Source of the DNA: Hyperoplus lanceolatus
Taxonomy: Eukaryota > Chordata > Actinopteri > Uranoscopiformes > Ammodytidae
Direction: 5' to 3'
Length of the DNA: 64,000 bases
Assembly (NCBI GenBank): GCA_026929865.2
Contig: CM049405.1
Location: 21,253,501 to 21,317,500 of the forward strand
Shown: positions 1 to 31,135 of the stretch, in pieces
Layout of the letters: each line of letters starts with the position of its first letter
How positions within the stretch are numbered: position 1 is the first letter of the stretch
The notes under the pieces: model-generated
The model's input: the letters and a program-made list of their open reading frames with translations, nothing else
The model's database searches: none
Told to the model about the DNA's origin: nothing
Position numbers and translations under genes: made by a program

Positions 1-560
1 TGAGACGGGCTGGAGCTAAGGCTCCCGCCATTTGTGTAAGCAGCTCACCCACTGTGTCTTCTTCTGGTAGACGTTGATGGTATGCGCAGTGCACCCGTCA
101 ATCCGTCTCCTTTTCTCTCTTGATCCAACTGTTTCTGTGTCTCCCGACAGCCTCAACTGTCTTCTTTCTTGGTGTACCTTTTGAACAATGGCCTCATTGA
201 ATTGTGGTGTCATGCTTACAGATGTGTACTCCTCACCAACCACATCACAGAGGAACTGTTTAAACTCAGCTGGAGTGTGTCTTCAGAAATGTCAAGCTTC
301 TCCCTGAACAGCTCTTGAGAGCAAGTTTATGCCAGCCACCTGCTCCCACATACCTGGGAAGCAGTAGGATCACTTGTGGTCAAGTTACCATTTGGAGGTG
401 CAAATTGCTTGACGGCTTTTGATATAATTTCAATAATGGTCTCTTTGACGAGCCTCAGCACCTCTACACATTTCAGCCAGTTCTTCTTTACGTCCATGTG
501 GCAAAAACCTAGGCTCATTTCCCTTCGCTGGAATTGGAACACGATATAAAACAAAATAAA
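1..560 (-). other. coding-like sequence, unidentified
   Basis: Two minus-strand open stretches: about 243-16, with TPQFNEAIVQKVHQERR, and about 554-327, with a helical-looking segment CVEVLRLVKETIIEIISK followed by a possible donor GTATGT near 352. Between them the frame is broken by a stop. They could be two exons of an unknown gene reaching beyond the left edge, or a decayed pseudogene. I recognise no family. Confidence 0.2.
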
Positions 561-1448
561 GTAGGCCTACACAAGAAATTGCACAATTGCATTCAAGCTC
601 ACACAGGATTTTCAGTGAGAAAAAACAGGGAAATTACTCTTCGGTAACGCTGTCAAAAAATCCCTTCATGTGTAATGGTGCATAAGGCCTACCAAACATT
701 TTCCCCCTGAATCACAACCTTATAGCCAGTGTCACATCACTAGAATCATTCCATACCCTGACAATGTATGCATCTTTGATCAACTTTAGAACTCTTTAGC
801 CCTCTGCTGGTGTTGTTGCATAGCTGCAGCATTGTGAAAGGAGACAAGCGGAGGGATCAGAAACTTGTAGGCATAAGCCTCAAAGGCCTCTCTGTGTTAC
901 AAAAAAGATCAGCATGTCTGATCATAACATATGGCATTGTATCTTGCTGGACTTTAAGGATTACACACAAACCAGTCACTAGAAACAAATTCATCCCATC
1001 TCGTGCAGTGAAACCTGGAATTTCTCTTTCAGGATATCACCCACATATATAAGATGTGTTCCAAACTTTGTTTACTGTACTCAAGTTGCAATATAGACTG
1101 AAGTCTACATAAAAGAGGGTTGCAGTAAGGCAGACATATTGGCCAGTCAGGCTATTTGGGTTAATGCTGGCTATTCATACTGTGACTGTGGATTAGTGTC
1201 TGCAAAGCAGAGCCATCACCTGGCCTTAATCACACAATATAGTAAGCATTCGGCAACAGACTTGCTTTTATTTGTGTCCCTATCTGTTTTCTACTTAAGT
1301 CATTTTCACAATACATGAATAAGATCATTCATGTATTTTTAATATCTTTTTATATGATTCTTATTTGAAGTAGCCTACACTTTTGCAGTAATTTAAGTCC
1401 ATAGGGGAAATTAAAGTATTCACTTGGCATCTCTGCATCTATTGTACA
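561..1448. other. AT-rich spacer, no gene seen
   Basis: No exon-like or structured sequence recognised. The last 8 bases (1441-1448, ATTGTACA) are the left target duplication of the next element. Confidence 0.5.
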
Positions 1449-2316
1449 TAGGGTTGCAAAATTCCGGGAATTTTCAAAGTTGGAAACTTTCCATGGGAAT
1501 TAACGGGAATTTATGGGAATTAACGGGAATATTGGGAATTAACGGGAATAAATGGGAATTTACTAAATTTGAAGCAACCCAAATGCACTTAATCCTCTTA
1601 ACTATGTTATTTCATTCCTAGGAAGCGTTCTAGACAGTAAAAAACTGTTTTTTCAACTAAGTTTTATAGTATTTATGAACATTTAATTTTTTAAAGTTTA
1701 TTGAGACACCCAACTTGATATCATATGTTGATTTCTACTAGACCAGGTTTACAGAGGCTTAAACAGTGATTATAAATATAGTTTGGGAAAATATATTTGA
1801 GCAAAATCTTGACTAAAACAACCAGATTTCATGCAAGTACACTTGGCAAGTTGCACATAGCACACATCTTACTGCAGGGGTACTAAAGCCACGCCCCCTA
1901 CATGCACTGTGCATTCTGCCATCACATAAGGGGGGGGGGGGGGGTGTTTACCTAATTTATTGAATGGGTGGGGTAAGAAAGATGTGTTATATTTTTGTTG
2001 TTCAGTGAAATTATTGATTGATCATAAAATAATCAAAACTTGATAAAGTTCTACTTACAAATACATCTGTTCAAATGCAATGTTTTTTTTATTGTATTGT
2101 TTTGCATGCATGTCTGACTATGACAAAACATAATGTTTATATGTTTAGATTTATGTTTAGATATGAAAAAAAATCATTTAAATGACTGCCATTTAGTTAA
2201 TTCCTATAATTCCCAATTTATAATATTCCCAAAATTCCCGAACGAAAGTTCCCGTGGAAAGTTTCCAGAAAGTTTCTGGAAATTTACCGGAAACTTTCCA
2301 CCCCTTTGCAACCCTA
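1449..2316. mobile_element. hAT-like non-autonomous DNA transposon with 8-bp target duplication
   Basis: The termini are inverted repeats beginning TAGGGTTGCAAA (left) and ending TTTGCAACCCTA (right), followed inward by repeated GGGAATTaacGGGAAT-type motifs on the left and matching ATTCCC motifs on the right. The element is flanked by perfect 8-bp duplications ATTGTACA (1441-1448 and 2317-2324), as expected for hAT insertion. It is 868 bp with no transposase frame, and a G homopolymer lies near 1930. Confidence 0.85.
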
Positions 2317-2324
2317 ATTGTACA

Positions 2325-4001
2325 TTTTGAAAAAAGAACAGTTTTAATTACTTTTTGATCCTGAAGAACAGTATTCCCTTTTCATACATTTCAGCATTAC
2401 CCTTATTCAACCAGAAATTGAAGGTGGTGGGAATATAAGTCTGTATCATTCACATATACTAAAGAAACTTGTATGCAGACATAGTAGATTAACCAAAGAG
2501 AACAGTTAGCTCCCTTATGTGAACACCTTGTAGAACAGTGGATCTAGGGTTCTCCTTTACCCAGACTTAGTAGACCATGAGGGGAAACAATTAGTCACTA
2601 AAAAGAAAAGCTCAGGGAACTGTTTTTGATACCCATCAATAAATTGATTAATAAAAAATAAATCAAAACAGTTTCAGTAAAATATTAATAATTTATTATT
2701 TCCATCCTTAAATTGCTGTATTCTAGAGCAGCAGCTTAAGGTTTGGCACTTGTATTTTCTAACATTATGTGTGAGGATCAACTATTACATTGATACATAA
2801 AAACATTCACTACTTTTTCTTCCTATACCTGGTTAAGGTCCATTATACAGTGTGTTCTCTCATACAAACCATTTTGTTGATATATGACAGCAGTCAAAAT
2901 TGAAAACAACTATCATTAGTAAATCTATTAAAGATTATCTGTGCAAATACCTCAATTTGAGATGTTTAAGACATAGATCTAACATGTTATACATCCGCTA
3001 GTTTAAGAAATCAATGCATAATTATAAAAAAGTGGTGAAAACATTTTCAGAAAATGTATTAAAAGGACTATTTAAGACATAACCAATATTCGTATTATCA
3101 TTTAAGTTTGAATTTGTGCAACAAAAATTAAAACTAATTGGGGAAATGGAACTGTATACACTACATATAAATTGCATAAGATGTCTCAACATTTTGTGGA
3201 ACTAACAATGCACATCTCAACAGTTATTTTGCATGTATAAAGTGGTTTACACTCTACTTGAAGTGCAATGATATAACACCCAAGTACACTATAAGCACAC
3301 TGCATGCGTTCATAACTTTTTTGAATTATAATAATCACTTAGTAAACTCACAATGCAATGAAATGTTTTGAATCTGAAATCATAATTAAGAAATTATTAG
3401 ATTTATTCCCACCAGAAGCTGTCAACTCCTTTTGCTGTTGCATTATGGGTTACTTCTGGCCTACAGTATAGTTACATCACAGACAGTATTTTTATGTGCT
3501 TATAATGTCTTGAGAACTACACACTTTAAGTGCTTTATGTGACTAGTCCTAACTCACTATCATAGCCAAAACGAGTAGAGGCATGGTCGAGCATGCATCA
3601 CTAGTTTGATGTATATTTTATTCAGCCTAATCGAGAAAAGTTGTGTTATAGCAGGAAGTTATGTTCACCATGTTAAGGAGGATTCAAGAACACTTACATT
3701 ATTGTTAAACCTAAACTTGGCTAATGTCCTTTTTTCTTTTGAATGGCAGATAATGTGTATGCAGGCCATAGTACAGACACATATGGCAGTGGTTCCAGTG
3801 CGTCGGAGAGCAGAATGTGTATACATCAAATCCTGCTAACCTCCCTTATGAAAACATAGTTGTACTCCCTCAGGGAATTCTGTAAGGCAGAAACACTTGA
3901 CAGTTTTGATGTGAATATCCTACACGCGTCTGGCCGACTGCCCAGATTTAAGGCTGATTCGTACCAGCGCAATGTGATGGTTCACACAATTTCTGGGGTT
4001 T
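2325..4001. other. AT-rich region downstream of pdxk, no gene seen
   Basis: This follows the pdxk stop in its direction of transcription and should contain its 3' UTR. A minus-strand AATAAA occurs near 3617-3622. No other coding signal seen. Confidence 0.45.
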
Positions 4002-9594
<5,593 letters not shown>

Positions 9595-11017
9595 TACCGA
9601 AATATCACGGACCGGACTGCGTTTCAAAACACCGAGCAGAGACCGCAGTCTGGTAGCTGCATTAATGCCTTGTGAAGCTTTGTCACGCTAGAACCAGTAT
9701 AAGGCTGAAATTTAGCATGTGAGGAATAACTCCTGCTTTGAAGGGCAGAAGCCGCGCTGCTGCAACGTTTTCTTCAGGCAGCTGTCAGGACACCTCAGCT
9801 GGTGCATTCACAGGCCACGTGAATGTCGGAGACACCAGCTTCCCGACAGAAAAACACAACATAAACATAAGCCTAAACCTGCAGTGTGTAGAATTCTGGG
9901 TTTTATTTCCTAGCAGATTTTGTCGAAAATAATTATAATATCCATAAGTACGTTTAATTTAGTGCATAATAGCTGATTTTTTTTTTAGAATTCTTATTTT
10001 TTTCCTTAGAAAGGGTCTCATATATGTCCATATTTATCCATACCTTGGACCAAGGCCTAGTCGCCGCCATTTTGGAAGTGTCATAGTTGGAATGTCATCA
10101 GGTGCATTGTTTAAAAATTTGAATTGTTCTTGTCCTTGAAGGCCACTGTAGCTTCTGTTATTATTCGAAAGGGGTGGGGTTACCCAGGGAGCGTTGCAGT
10201 TTTTGTTTGTTTGTCTAATCTTAAAACAATAGACCTATGTAGGTCTACCATTGAAAATGCTGTACTCTACTTTAAAGTGAGTGTTTTTTTAATAATAGTC
10301 TGCATCAGGATATGTAGCCTACCTAGGCTAAACATATAGGCCTACAGATATAGCATATAGAATATTAGGGTAACTAAATGACAGTGTCCATGACATAGGC
10401 CTAGTCCAAAGCCATGACTATTGCATGTTGATTGGCCAAACACACACAAGCAATGTTATATCAGATTTGTAACCTCTGTCATGTCCTTTTAAATTCCCCA
10501 TGTAGCACCAAATATAGGTGACATGTAATCACTTTTATTTTATTTAGGCAAAACAAATGTTTTCCTCCCAGCTAACCTCATCTGTGACTCTGAAGTCCTT
10601 GGACGCTGTGTATCACTCTGCACTTAGATGTATTAACTTTGATAATTAAAATAGCCTACTACATCATTGTGTAAAGGGATGGCTGGCCATCTCTCTATTT
10701 AATGTGCAATAGACACTGTGTTTTATTTAATTATATGGCCCTAACTGGTCTTGTTTGCGCTGACATGACCTCATTGTTGTATTTGAATATGGACCCTTAT
10801 CAAACTCACTCCAATGAGTGATTACATTGCACATGTCCCCTGTTTTTATTAATTTGGACAATCTGGGTCTTCTCATTTTACACCAATTTGCATTAATCTG
10901 CAGGACAATCTAATCTAAATCTCACCCCATTTCTATCATAGGGGCAATTCATTTTTTCATCTAATCTTATTTCTGAGCTGAAAGACCAGCTATTCATCAC
11001 TAAAACACACATGAAGA
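9595..11017. other. spacer upstream of pdxk
   Basis: It contains the presumed pdxk promoter and 5' UTR (about 9600-9850, more GC-rich than its surroundings) and then AT-rich DNA with repeated TAGGCCTA-like words near 10230-10400. No TATA box or gene is confidently seen. Confidence 0.4.
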
Positions 11018-11103
11018 TAGCCTGGAATTCCAGAGCTGCTGCAGGCAAATTTAAATTTGCTCAACCTACATTGTTCTAGATGTGGGTCTGGATTTCCAGG
11101 CTA
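11018..11103. mobile_element. short deleted copy of the TAGCCTGG terminal-repeat family
   Basis: It starts TAGCCTGGAATTCCAGA and ends GGTCTGGATTTCCAGGCTA, the same termini as the 554-bp element at 53466-54019. It is flanked by ACATGAAGA (11009-11017) and ACATGAAGC (11104-11112), a near-perfect duplication. Only 86 bp remain. Confidence 0.75.
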
Positions 11104-11568
11104 ACATGAAGCAGCTGCAGAGAAGGTTTTCTGGTGCAGGCTCATTACTTTTTATTGAGGATAGTACAGAAATATGTTCTTCAGAAATTTGAGCAAATTG
11201 GGTCAGTGGGCTCTTCCAAGCTCTGGATACATGCTTTAAAAAGGTAATGTTGTATGGATAGGTGTAAATGAACCTATCCATACATGCAATATATATATAT
11301 TCTTGAAAAAAAAAGATTGAATTTAAACTGTTTTACAATCCCCTCTCTAATCCACCACTTGGAGCTAGAAGTTACTTCACACGAGCAACATATCTTTTTC
11401 TGATGCCTATGGATCTTAAGTTAATACATCCTGGCTGTCTGAGGTCAGTAAAACAAGGCTTTTAAGTTTGGAGTCAAAAACAGTGGTACACTGTGCCACA
11501 TTCTGCTGCTGTTTACAACACTAACTCTAACTTCTCCTTCAGAACAGAGGAAAACCACTTCCAAAGTG

Positions 11569-15496
<3,928 letters not shown>

Positions 15497-15900
15497 GCTT
15501 TCCTCCTGCAAGAAAACAAGAAGCACGCGGAAGTCAGCCAGCCAATTGTAACGGGGTAAATAGAAACGTCAGAGATCAGCTTACAGGCACAGTCAACTAA
15601 TTGGCCTGTTCGCCTGTCTCCAGTAAACCCTGGGATTGAATTAAGCAAACATTGTTAGATGTTTGCAGTTGAATTGTTTGGAAATAAAATGAATGTTGTA
15701 GCCAATTTTTTCAATGATAGGCCTACCGTAAAAATATAATTAAAAATGGGAGTAAATCTGTGTAGTAAATTTAAATGTATCATCCCAGACGATCATTTGT
15801 AAATATGTGCAACAAAATAAGCTATTATTTATGCAAAATTAGGACTAAATCATATAGCTCATCATGTCACAAAAATCGTTCATTTCGTGATGTGTGAATA
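15497..15900. other. nepro upstream region
   Basis: Presumed nepro promoter and 5' UTR, then AT-rich spacer up to the TAAA tail of the neighbouring LINE remnant. No core promoter motif is clear. Confidence 0.4.
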
Positions 15901-15904
15901 AGCT

Positions 15905-15906
<2 letters not shown>

Positions 15907-15935
<29 letters not shown>

Positions 15936-17130
15936 TTATTCTTCCGGACAATTACACATAATACATAATTTTCTCATTGCATATTGATACATATTACTTT
16001 GTGTTATCGTCCGAAGGGAAGCAGGAGAAGCCAAAGGCTTATCGGGTCCCGCCCCCACTGCCATAAGATTCAGATACACAGATACACAGCTACTACAGTT
16101 AGAACATTTTTTTTTCTTTTTTTTTTAAGAAGAATCATTCTAAAACACAGATAATTTTAGGTCTCTATTTTCCTCTCTGCCTGTGACAATGCAGATATGG
16201 CCTTGTCCATTTCTTCTCTAGTAGCCTAAACACATCTGCAAAAGTATTCAAAACAGTCAGTGTGTCTGCTGACCTCGGCTACAGTCCCAAAACATGCAGT
16301 GTATTTACAAATTCTTCAGTCAGAGAAAGTCTTCAATTTTTGAATCGGGTGTTCTGAACACACAGTTGATAATAAATAATAGCAGAGCACATTGTATTTA
16401 CGATTTCAAACCTTACATTTTGACACAAACCAGTTAAAATCCCTTTAGTTCAAAGTCCATGCTATTGCCTTCTTTAATCCAAAAAGTCCATGCTTTTGCC
16501 TTCTTTAATCCTCGTCCCTCCGGAATTGATCCAAATCCTCCTCCGTTTTGATTTGCACAATTTTGGCTTCTTCGGGTGTAGCTCCATTCATTTTGATGAA
16601 GATTCTTCCATCTCTCGTCCAAGTTTGTTGGACCTGTCCACATTTTTTAACCCTCTCGCTTGATAGGCCAAATAAGCCTTTCTCTTGGTTAAATTTTCAC
16701 TCATTCCAATGTGTTCACCTTTAAGCTTCTTGCCTTGACTGAGCAGGTTTATCTTATGCTTTCTACTCACAAATTTCAGAATGACAGCACGCTTTTTGGC
16801 GAATTTCCCCTTCGGGAGAAGAAAACAGGACTCCACGTTCTCTAGATCCAGATTAATGGCTTTGCTTCTCAGAAACATTGCCACTTGTTTTTCCACCGTT
16901 ACATTCCCTGTATCGCCCTCTTCTTCTCCATTCCCGGCAGCTGCATGCGACCAAGGTTTAATATCCAAACCAGTCAGGATCACATCTCTGTTTTTTGCTT
17001 GTTGTTCTTGTTCATCAATTTTATCTCCAAGCTCTTTCAAGAACAAATCAGGAACAAAACTGGATTTTGGGCCATAAAATATGCACCCAGCCTCCAGCTG
17101 TTGGTCAAACCTATCCAATTGGACCCACAC
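15907..17130 (-). mobile_element. L1-like LINE remnant: ORF1 plus 3' tail, no ORF2
   Basis: A minus-strand reading frame from 17130 encodes a LINE ORF1-type protein: a coiled-coil-like stretch with DVILTGLDI, then ENLTKRKAYLAYQARGLK. Near 16655 the frame shifts, and the conserved ending WTRDGRIFIKMNG and KTEEDLDQFRRDED continues in another frame to a stop at 16505. Downstream lies a 3' UTR-like segment ending in a (TAAA)n tail at about 15938-15907. ORF2 (endonuclease/RT) is absent, so this copy is dead and internally deleted. A short tandem duplication occurs at about 16457-16510. Confidence 0.75.
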
Positions 17131-17828
17131 GCAATAACATACACAATGTAGAGCTTATCCATGAGAACCAAATCAACTAAGTAATATGTAGTAGTTTCTC
17201 ATGATAGTGCCGTGAATCAATAAATCTACCATTTTCCGATGGCATTGTTAAAAATAATAAAAAATGGGTTTAGAAAAGTACAGAAGCACATACCTAACCC
17301 ACCTAAAATGATGTACAGTTAACAATGAGGTTTTAGTCTTGGCTGTGTTTGGCACAAGTGAACTACCACCTGGATGTGAACTGTGGCTAGGATTCTGAAC
17401 TGGCAAGAGCTTTGCTACCTGGCGGCCCACCAAATGGCTGCATGCCTCAGACAACAGAGGTCATGTGCCCTTCCCATGTTCCATGCTTAGCGCTGTACCC
17501 AGGTTGGAAGAAGTCAGTATGGTCAACATGGAAGTCACCGTCAGAACTGACAGATACATAATTGATGCTGGACCAAAGGAGATCCCACATAACGCAACAG
17601 ACATTATTGAGTTTGGTCATACTTCTTTACAGGGTTACTGCTCTAAGGGAGGATGTGCCAGCTGACTAAGATCTCTCATTTACATAAAGTAAAGTTGCAC
17701 GCCATGATCTTGCAGTGATGAAAAAATAAACGGAACATAGAATTGAACAGAATAATTGCTACATTTAGATTAAATTCTGATAAAAAAAAGACATACCCAC
17801 TTGACCACTTGTGTAAAAATACTTTTCC
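17131..17828. other. spacer between LINE remnant and tex30 3' end
   Basis: It contains short open frames on both strands (about 17248-17454 and 17465-17665) without recognisable peptides or splice context. No supported gene. Confidence 0.4.
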
Positions 17829-17834
17829 TTTATT
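17829..17834 (-). terminator. candidate poly(A) signal of tex30
   Basis: An AATAAA hexamer on the minus strand, about 50 nt after the tex30 stop. It is the nearest canonical signal; I inferred its use from position only. Confidence 0.5.
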
Positions 17835-17883
17835 TAGCGACAAGAACATGACAAAACAAAGACAAAAGAAAAACAAAAAAGTT

Positions 17884-20256
17884 CTATTCTCCCTGCTTAC
17901 TCATCCAAGTGAGGACTTGTAAGTTCACTTCATCCATCACAGAATCATCCGTCCTTCCCTTCACTGTCAGTCCATGGCTGCCTCCTTTCAGCCAGAAAAC
18001 CTCAATTGTAGCTTTCATTTCCTTGACCACCCCATCAAAAAGGACCTGAGCAAAGAATAAAAAAAAATAGATGTAGCAAAATCACAGCTGTGGCAAGTCA
18101 GGTCATTAAAACTAAAAATGGAATGGAATAAAGTAAAATACAGCACATGTAACAGCAGACTATCATCACCTGAAGACCTGACTTCACTGCCCAAACAAGG
18201 TTACTGAAGGAAATATACATTAAAGGTGGAGTCAGCGTTTCTGGAGCATTCTTGTTGTCAAAATCACTCTGTCTAAATCAGTTATTATTTCCAAATGATC
18301 GCTACCTGTCCGTAATGTGCGTGAGCTGAAAACATATCTGTTGTTTTACATAGTCTAGGCTCTATGAACGGACATAATGCGGGTTATGTTGGGCCCCCTT
18401 TGTTTACATACCAGTTTACAGAGCCTTATAGTTAGTGCTGCTTTACACACCCCATACACTCTTCACTCACACAGACACCGCACTCACTACTGATTACTGA
18501 CATTCACACACTCTTTATTAGGTTACTTTACATTTGGTTAAACTAACTTTCTTGTGTGGTCTCCTCTTTTGTCCTTCCCTTGAGCCGGGATGTGACAGAA
18601 TCGTGAGGAGAATCACTGATTTGACAACAAGCTTTCTCCAGAATTGCCGACTCCACCTTTAAAAGGCATATAGGGGCAAACTGTATAAAAGACATGTGAC
18701 TTACAAATCATGAGTGTGATGAATAATGACATGTGTAATTGAATGAGTATAAACCCCCTACAGACACACCAAAGGGGAATGCTCACCTTGTCACACATGT
18801 TGTCCTCAGTGCCTGACACAAACAGCACGGGCATGTGTTGAGGTAAGCCTCTGAGATCTTTACTGCGCTGCCGGTGGGCGTCTGTCTGACCTGGGGGGTG
18901 CAGGGGGAAAGACAGACAGACGACACCCTGCACTGCACCCTCTGATTCAAGGCTCAGCTGCAGGGCTAGAGCTGCAGCAGCACGACATCCCATTGACCTG
19001 CCTGTGGAGTCGGGTCACACAGATACTCAGTGAGTGCTGTATTCATAATGTTGGTTTGTTTTCTTAAAGCTATAGTGCGTCACTTTCTCATATAAATAAA
19101 TGTTGGTTGCATTCAAACCATCGCCAGGCGAGGTGACACAACGTTGATCAAGCCTATCAGCTTCACAAAACTCACTCTCACATTTCTCAGTGTCACAGCC
19201 TGGAGGGCAGAAATATTGAAAAGAAGCGCGAAATGTTTCAAATGTTGATCCTACTGCTAAGAAAAAAACTGGATGTGCAGCAGAAAAAACATCCATGTGT
19301 GATCACAGAAGGCTAACCTCATGTAGATGCACCGACAGTGTTGTTGTAATTACTCAATAACTCATAGGGGGCAACTGTAACATAGGTTACGCACTATAAC
19401 TTTACCAAATTGCTGTATTGTTTCAGACATGGTGTAGGTCTGTTTACTCGTTGTGGCCAGTAAGCATAATATTGCTACTTACCTCCAACGACTATGTGCT
19501 TTATGACAAACTTTTGTAGAGATTTCAAGTAGTCCTAGAGAAAACACAGCATCATATTAATTCGGAATCTTCTATAGTAGCACTAGCACATAAATCCTAT
19601 GTTATGGTGAATAAAAGGTCTTACTGCCGTTTCTTAAATGGATGAAGAAGCTTACCCACACAGCATGGTAAGCCTTCACTCTATAGCCCAAGTTTAAAGC
19701 TTTGCACGTGAAACGGAGACATAGGAAGCCGCCTGCAGCCAAGGCACGCGCCAGAGACACCAACTGTCTGAAGTTCATGTCTCCACCAGCCCCGTGTGTG
19801 AGAATCACCGCTGTGTGGACATCTGACGCAGGGAAACACAAGGCAGCATCCAGGTGCTTCGTCCCGAATGGCACCTTCACTGTTTCCTGCGAGTCAACGA
19901 GCAGGGATTAACAGTAACCGTAGACAAAATGACTGTGGATAGGCTACTGAATTTAAAAAAAAGTTAACTGATTTTGAATAAAAGACCCACCTACAGCTCT
20001 GTAACGATAGCATAAGCAACATGTTGCCACCTTTGACGCAATTTAAGCTCAGCTTATTCATGAGTACAAATTATGTAGGCTAGCCGCTAAAAGCTAAGCG
20101 AAGTTTTTATTAGCCTATAGACTACCAAGCTAGATGCATATTTTAAAAGCCATGGGTTTTAGGTGATTCACATCACTCTTTCGTTTGTTATCTTCTCGGA
20201 AAGTCAAATTTTGCCGTTGCTTCTACTTTCATATTTACCTCTTCAAACTTGTCCAT
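17884..20256 (-). CDS. tex30: testis-expressed protein 30 (alpha/beta hydrolase-like), 5 exons
   Basis: TEX30 belongs to the KANL3/Tex30 branch of alpha/beta-hydrolase-fold proteins; its substrate is not known to me. Exons: 20256-20239, 19886-19656, 19534-19483, 19001-18787, 18045-17884, with clean GT/AG edges and phases. Together they give 678 nt, or 225 residues; the human protein is 227. The first exon encodes only MDKFEE. The fold is supported by HGAGGDMN (oxyanion-hole type turn, about residue 40), FLCLRFTCK, and the nucleophile-elbow-like GGRSMG with its Ser near residue 103. The later blocks VLFVSGTEDNMCD and GGSHGL match the acid and His regions. The start codon lies 460 bp downstream of the poglut2 stop, on the same strand. 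The human orthologues are also neighbours, which supports both calls. A palindromic MITE and a member of the five-copy MITE family sit in its introns. Confidence 0.93.
18220..18662. mobile_element. palindromic MITE, copy B
   Basis: It begins TTAAAGGTGGAGTCAGCG and ends with the inverted complement GACTCCACCTTTAA, the cleanest termini of the family. Internal words match copies A, D and E, with an extra central insertion around 18440-18600. It lies in tex30 intron 4. Confidence 0.85.
19064..19404. mobile_element. MITE with TTAAAGCTATAGTGCGT ends
   Basis: The left end TTAAAGCTATAGTGCGT is mirrored by ACGCACTATAACTTTA on the right (one mismatch). About 340 bp, in tex30 intron 3, non-coding. A fragment similar to its interior recurs in inverted orientation near 59611-59652. 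Confidence 0.7.
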
Positions 20257-20612
20257 GACAACCGGGCTTCCTCAGTTCCTCTCTGAAATCACAACAGTGC
20301 AACCGGACCACAAGTGGCCTCTACCGATCTAGAGTGCTCATTACAGCTTCATTAATCTTATAATGCAGCCTTGTTCACGGACCCTTCAGCAGGGCAGATA
20401 TGCTTTATGACAATGCAGCTTGAACATAGAGATCCTGTATGCTTCAATAGACCTCATGTGATGGCACAGGTTGATTGGAAACTCCTAACCCTCTTGTTCA
20501 ACAGCACTTAGGGCTACATAAAGGTTTTGCGTGGATGCTTTACAGTAGGCCTAGGCTTGTGTAAAATATAGATGTAGAAAAAAATCACTTTCTTATAACA
20601 AAAAGACAAATT

Positions 20613-20618
20613 TTTATT
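20613..20618 (-). terminator. candidate poly(A) signal of poglut2
   Basis: AATAAA on the minus strand about 100 nt after the poglut2 stop and about 360 bp before the tex30 start codon. If used, the poglut2 transcript ends just ahead of the tex30 promoter. Inferred from position. Confidence 0.45.
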
Positions 20619-20715
20619 AAAAAATTTAGATAATGTGATATTCATACAATCAGTTCACACTTTGGCAGTATATATAAGATATGAAGGAATGCTCTGTTGC
20701 AGGACGACAGGTCAA

Positions 20716-30150
<9,435 letters not shown>

Positions 30151-30949
30151 TACTGGCGTTGACTGTCCTATAACGTTAGCCGTCTCTCTTGTCCCTAAAG
30201 AGGCTCACTGCCCAAACGTGCCATTGCTGGTTTAAAAATGTCCACACATCAAGAGTATGAGAGGAAGTCTGTAACGTTAGGTAGCGTTTTAATGTGAGAT
30301 TTTTCCGTTTCCATTTGGAGCAACAGTTCAGCGGTTGCATAACAATGGGCTAATATGTGGTTTACACGCGCACAATGTTATTGTTTTAATAATGACATAT
30401 TTCCACAAATAAAAAGGTTACCGTGAGCTACTTTCTGTATCCTCGTGCAGTTTAGTAAACTATGCAAGATGAACATTTAACAAGGGTGGGATAAGAACGC
30501 TCGATGCGCGAGCTGATTGGTCATGATTCCACCGACTCCGGTTTTGATTGGCTGATTGGCAATCGACTCCTGATCTGATCTGAATCTGATTGTTCAGAAA
30601 TGCGGAAGTGATATACCCGGTTTACACCGTCGGCATGATGCTGAGGGGAGGGGATCTTTCTTTATATGTCCATGGAGGGGATCGTGGTGGGGAAAGGTCT
30701 ATCTACAGTATATGGGGAAGGTCCATGGGATGGAATTGCAAATGTGGCTCTTTGTATAGGTTTATCAGTGATATATAAGGCTATTGGAAACATGACAACG
30801 TATGGAGTGACTTTCTAAAGAAATATTGCACAGAATCCAAAACATTCCTGCTCTTACTGATAGAAATGTCTCATTTCCTTTACTTAATTTAAAATGAACA
30901 ATATCACACTCTCAAAAATAGATAATTCAAGGCATATACTAGGTAATTC
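30151..30949. other. poglut2 upstream region
   Basis: Presumed promoter and 5' UTR of poglut2 just above 30150, followed by spacer. No clear TATA box; nothing else recognised. Confidence 0.4.
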
Positions 30950-31135
30950 TTGAGAATATTTGTTGACACATAAGTTTTTGTCAAAATGAGTGAATATCTC
31001 CTCGCAATCTGCTACCTGTCCGTAGCCTATGTGCGCACTGAAAAAAAGGGTTAATACCATAGGTTAATAGAGCCTATGCTCTGTAAACTGGTATGTAAAT
31101 AAATGGAATGTAGACACAGTGGACCCGCTTTGTCT
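30950..31135. mobile_element. palindromic MITE, copy C (partial)
   Basis: It shares TTTTGTCAAAATGAGTGAATATCTCC, GCTACCTGTCCGTAG and GAGCCTATGCTCTGTAAAC with the other copies but lacks the clean terminal repeats. About 185 bp of one arm and centre. Confidence 0.6.
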
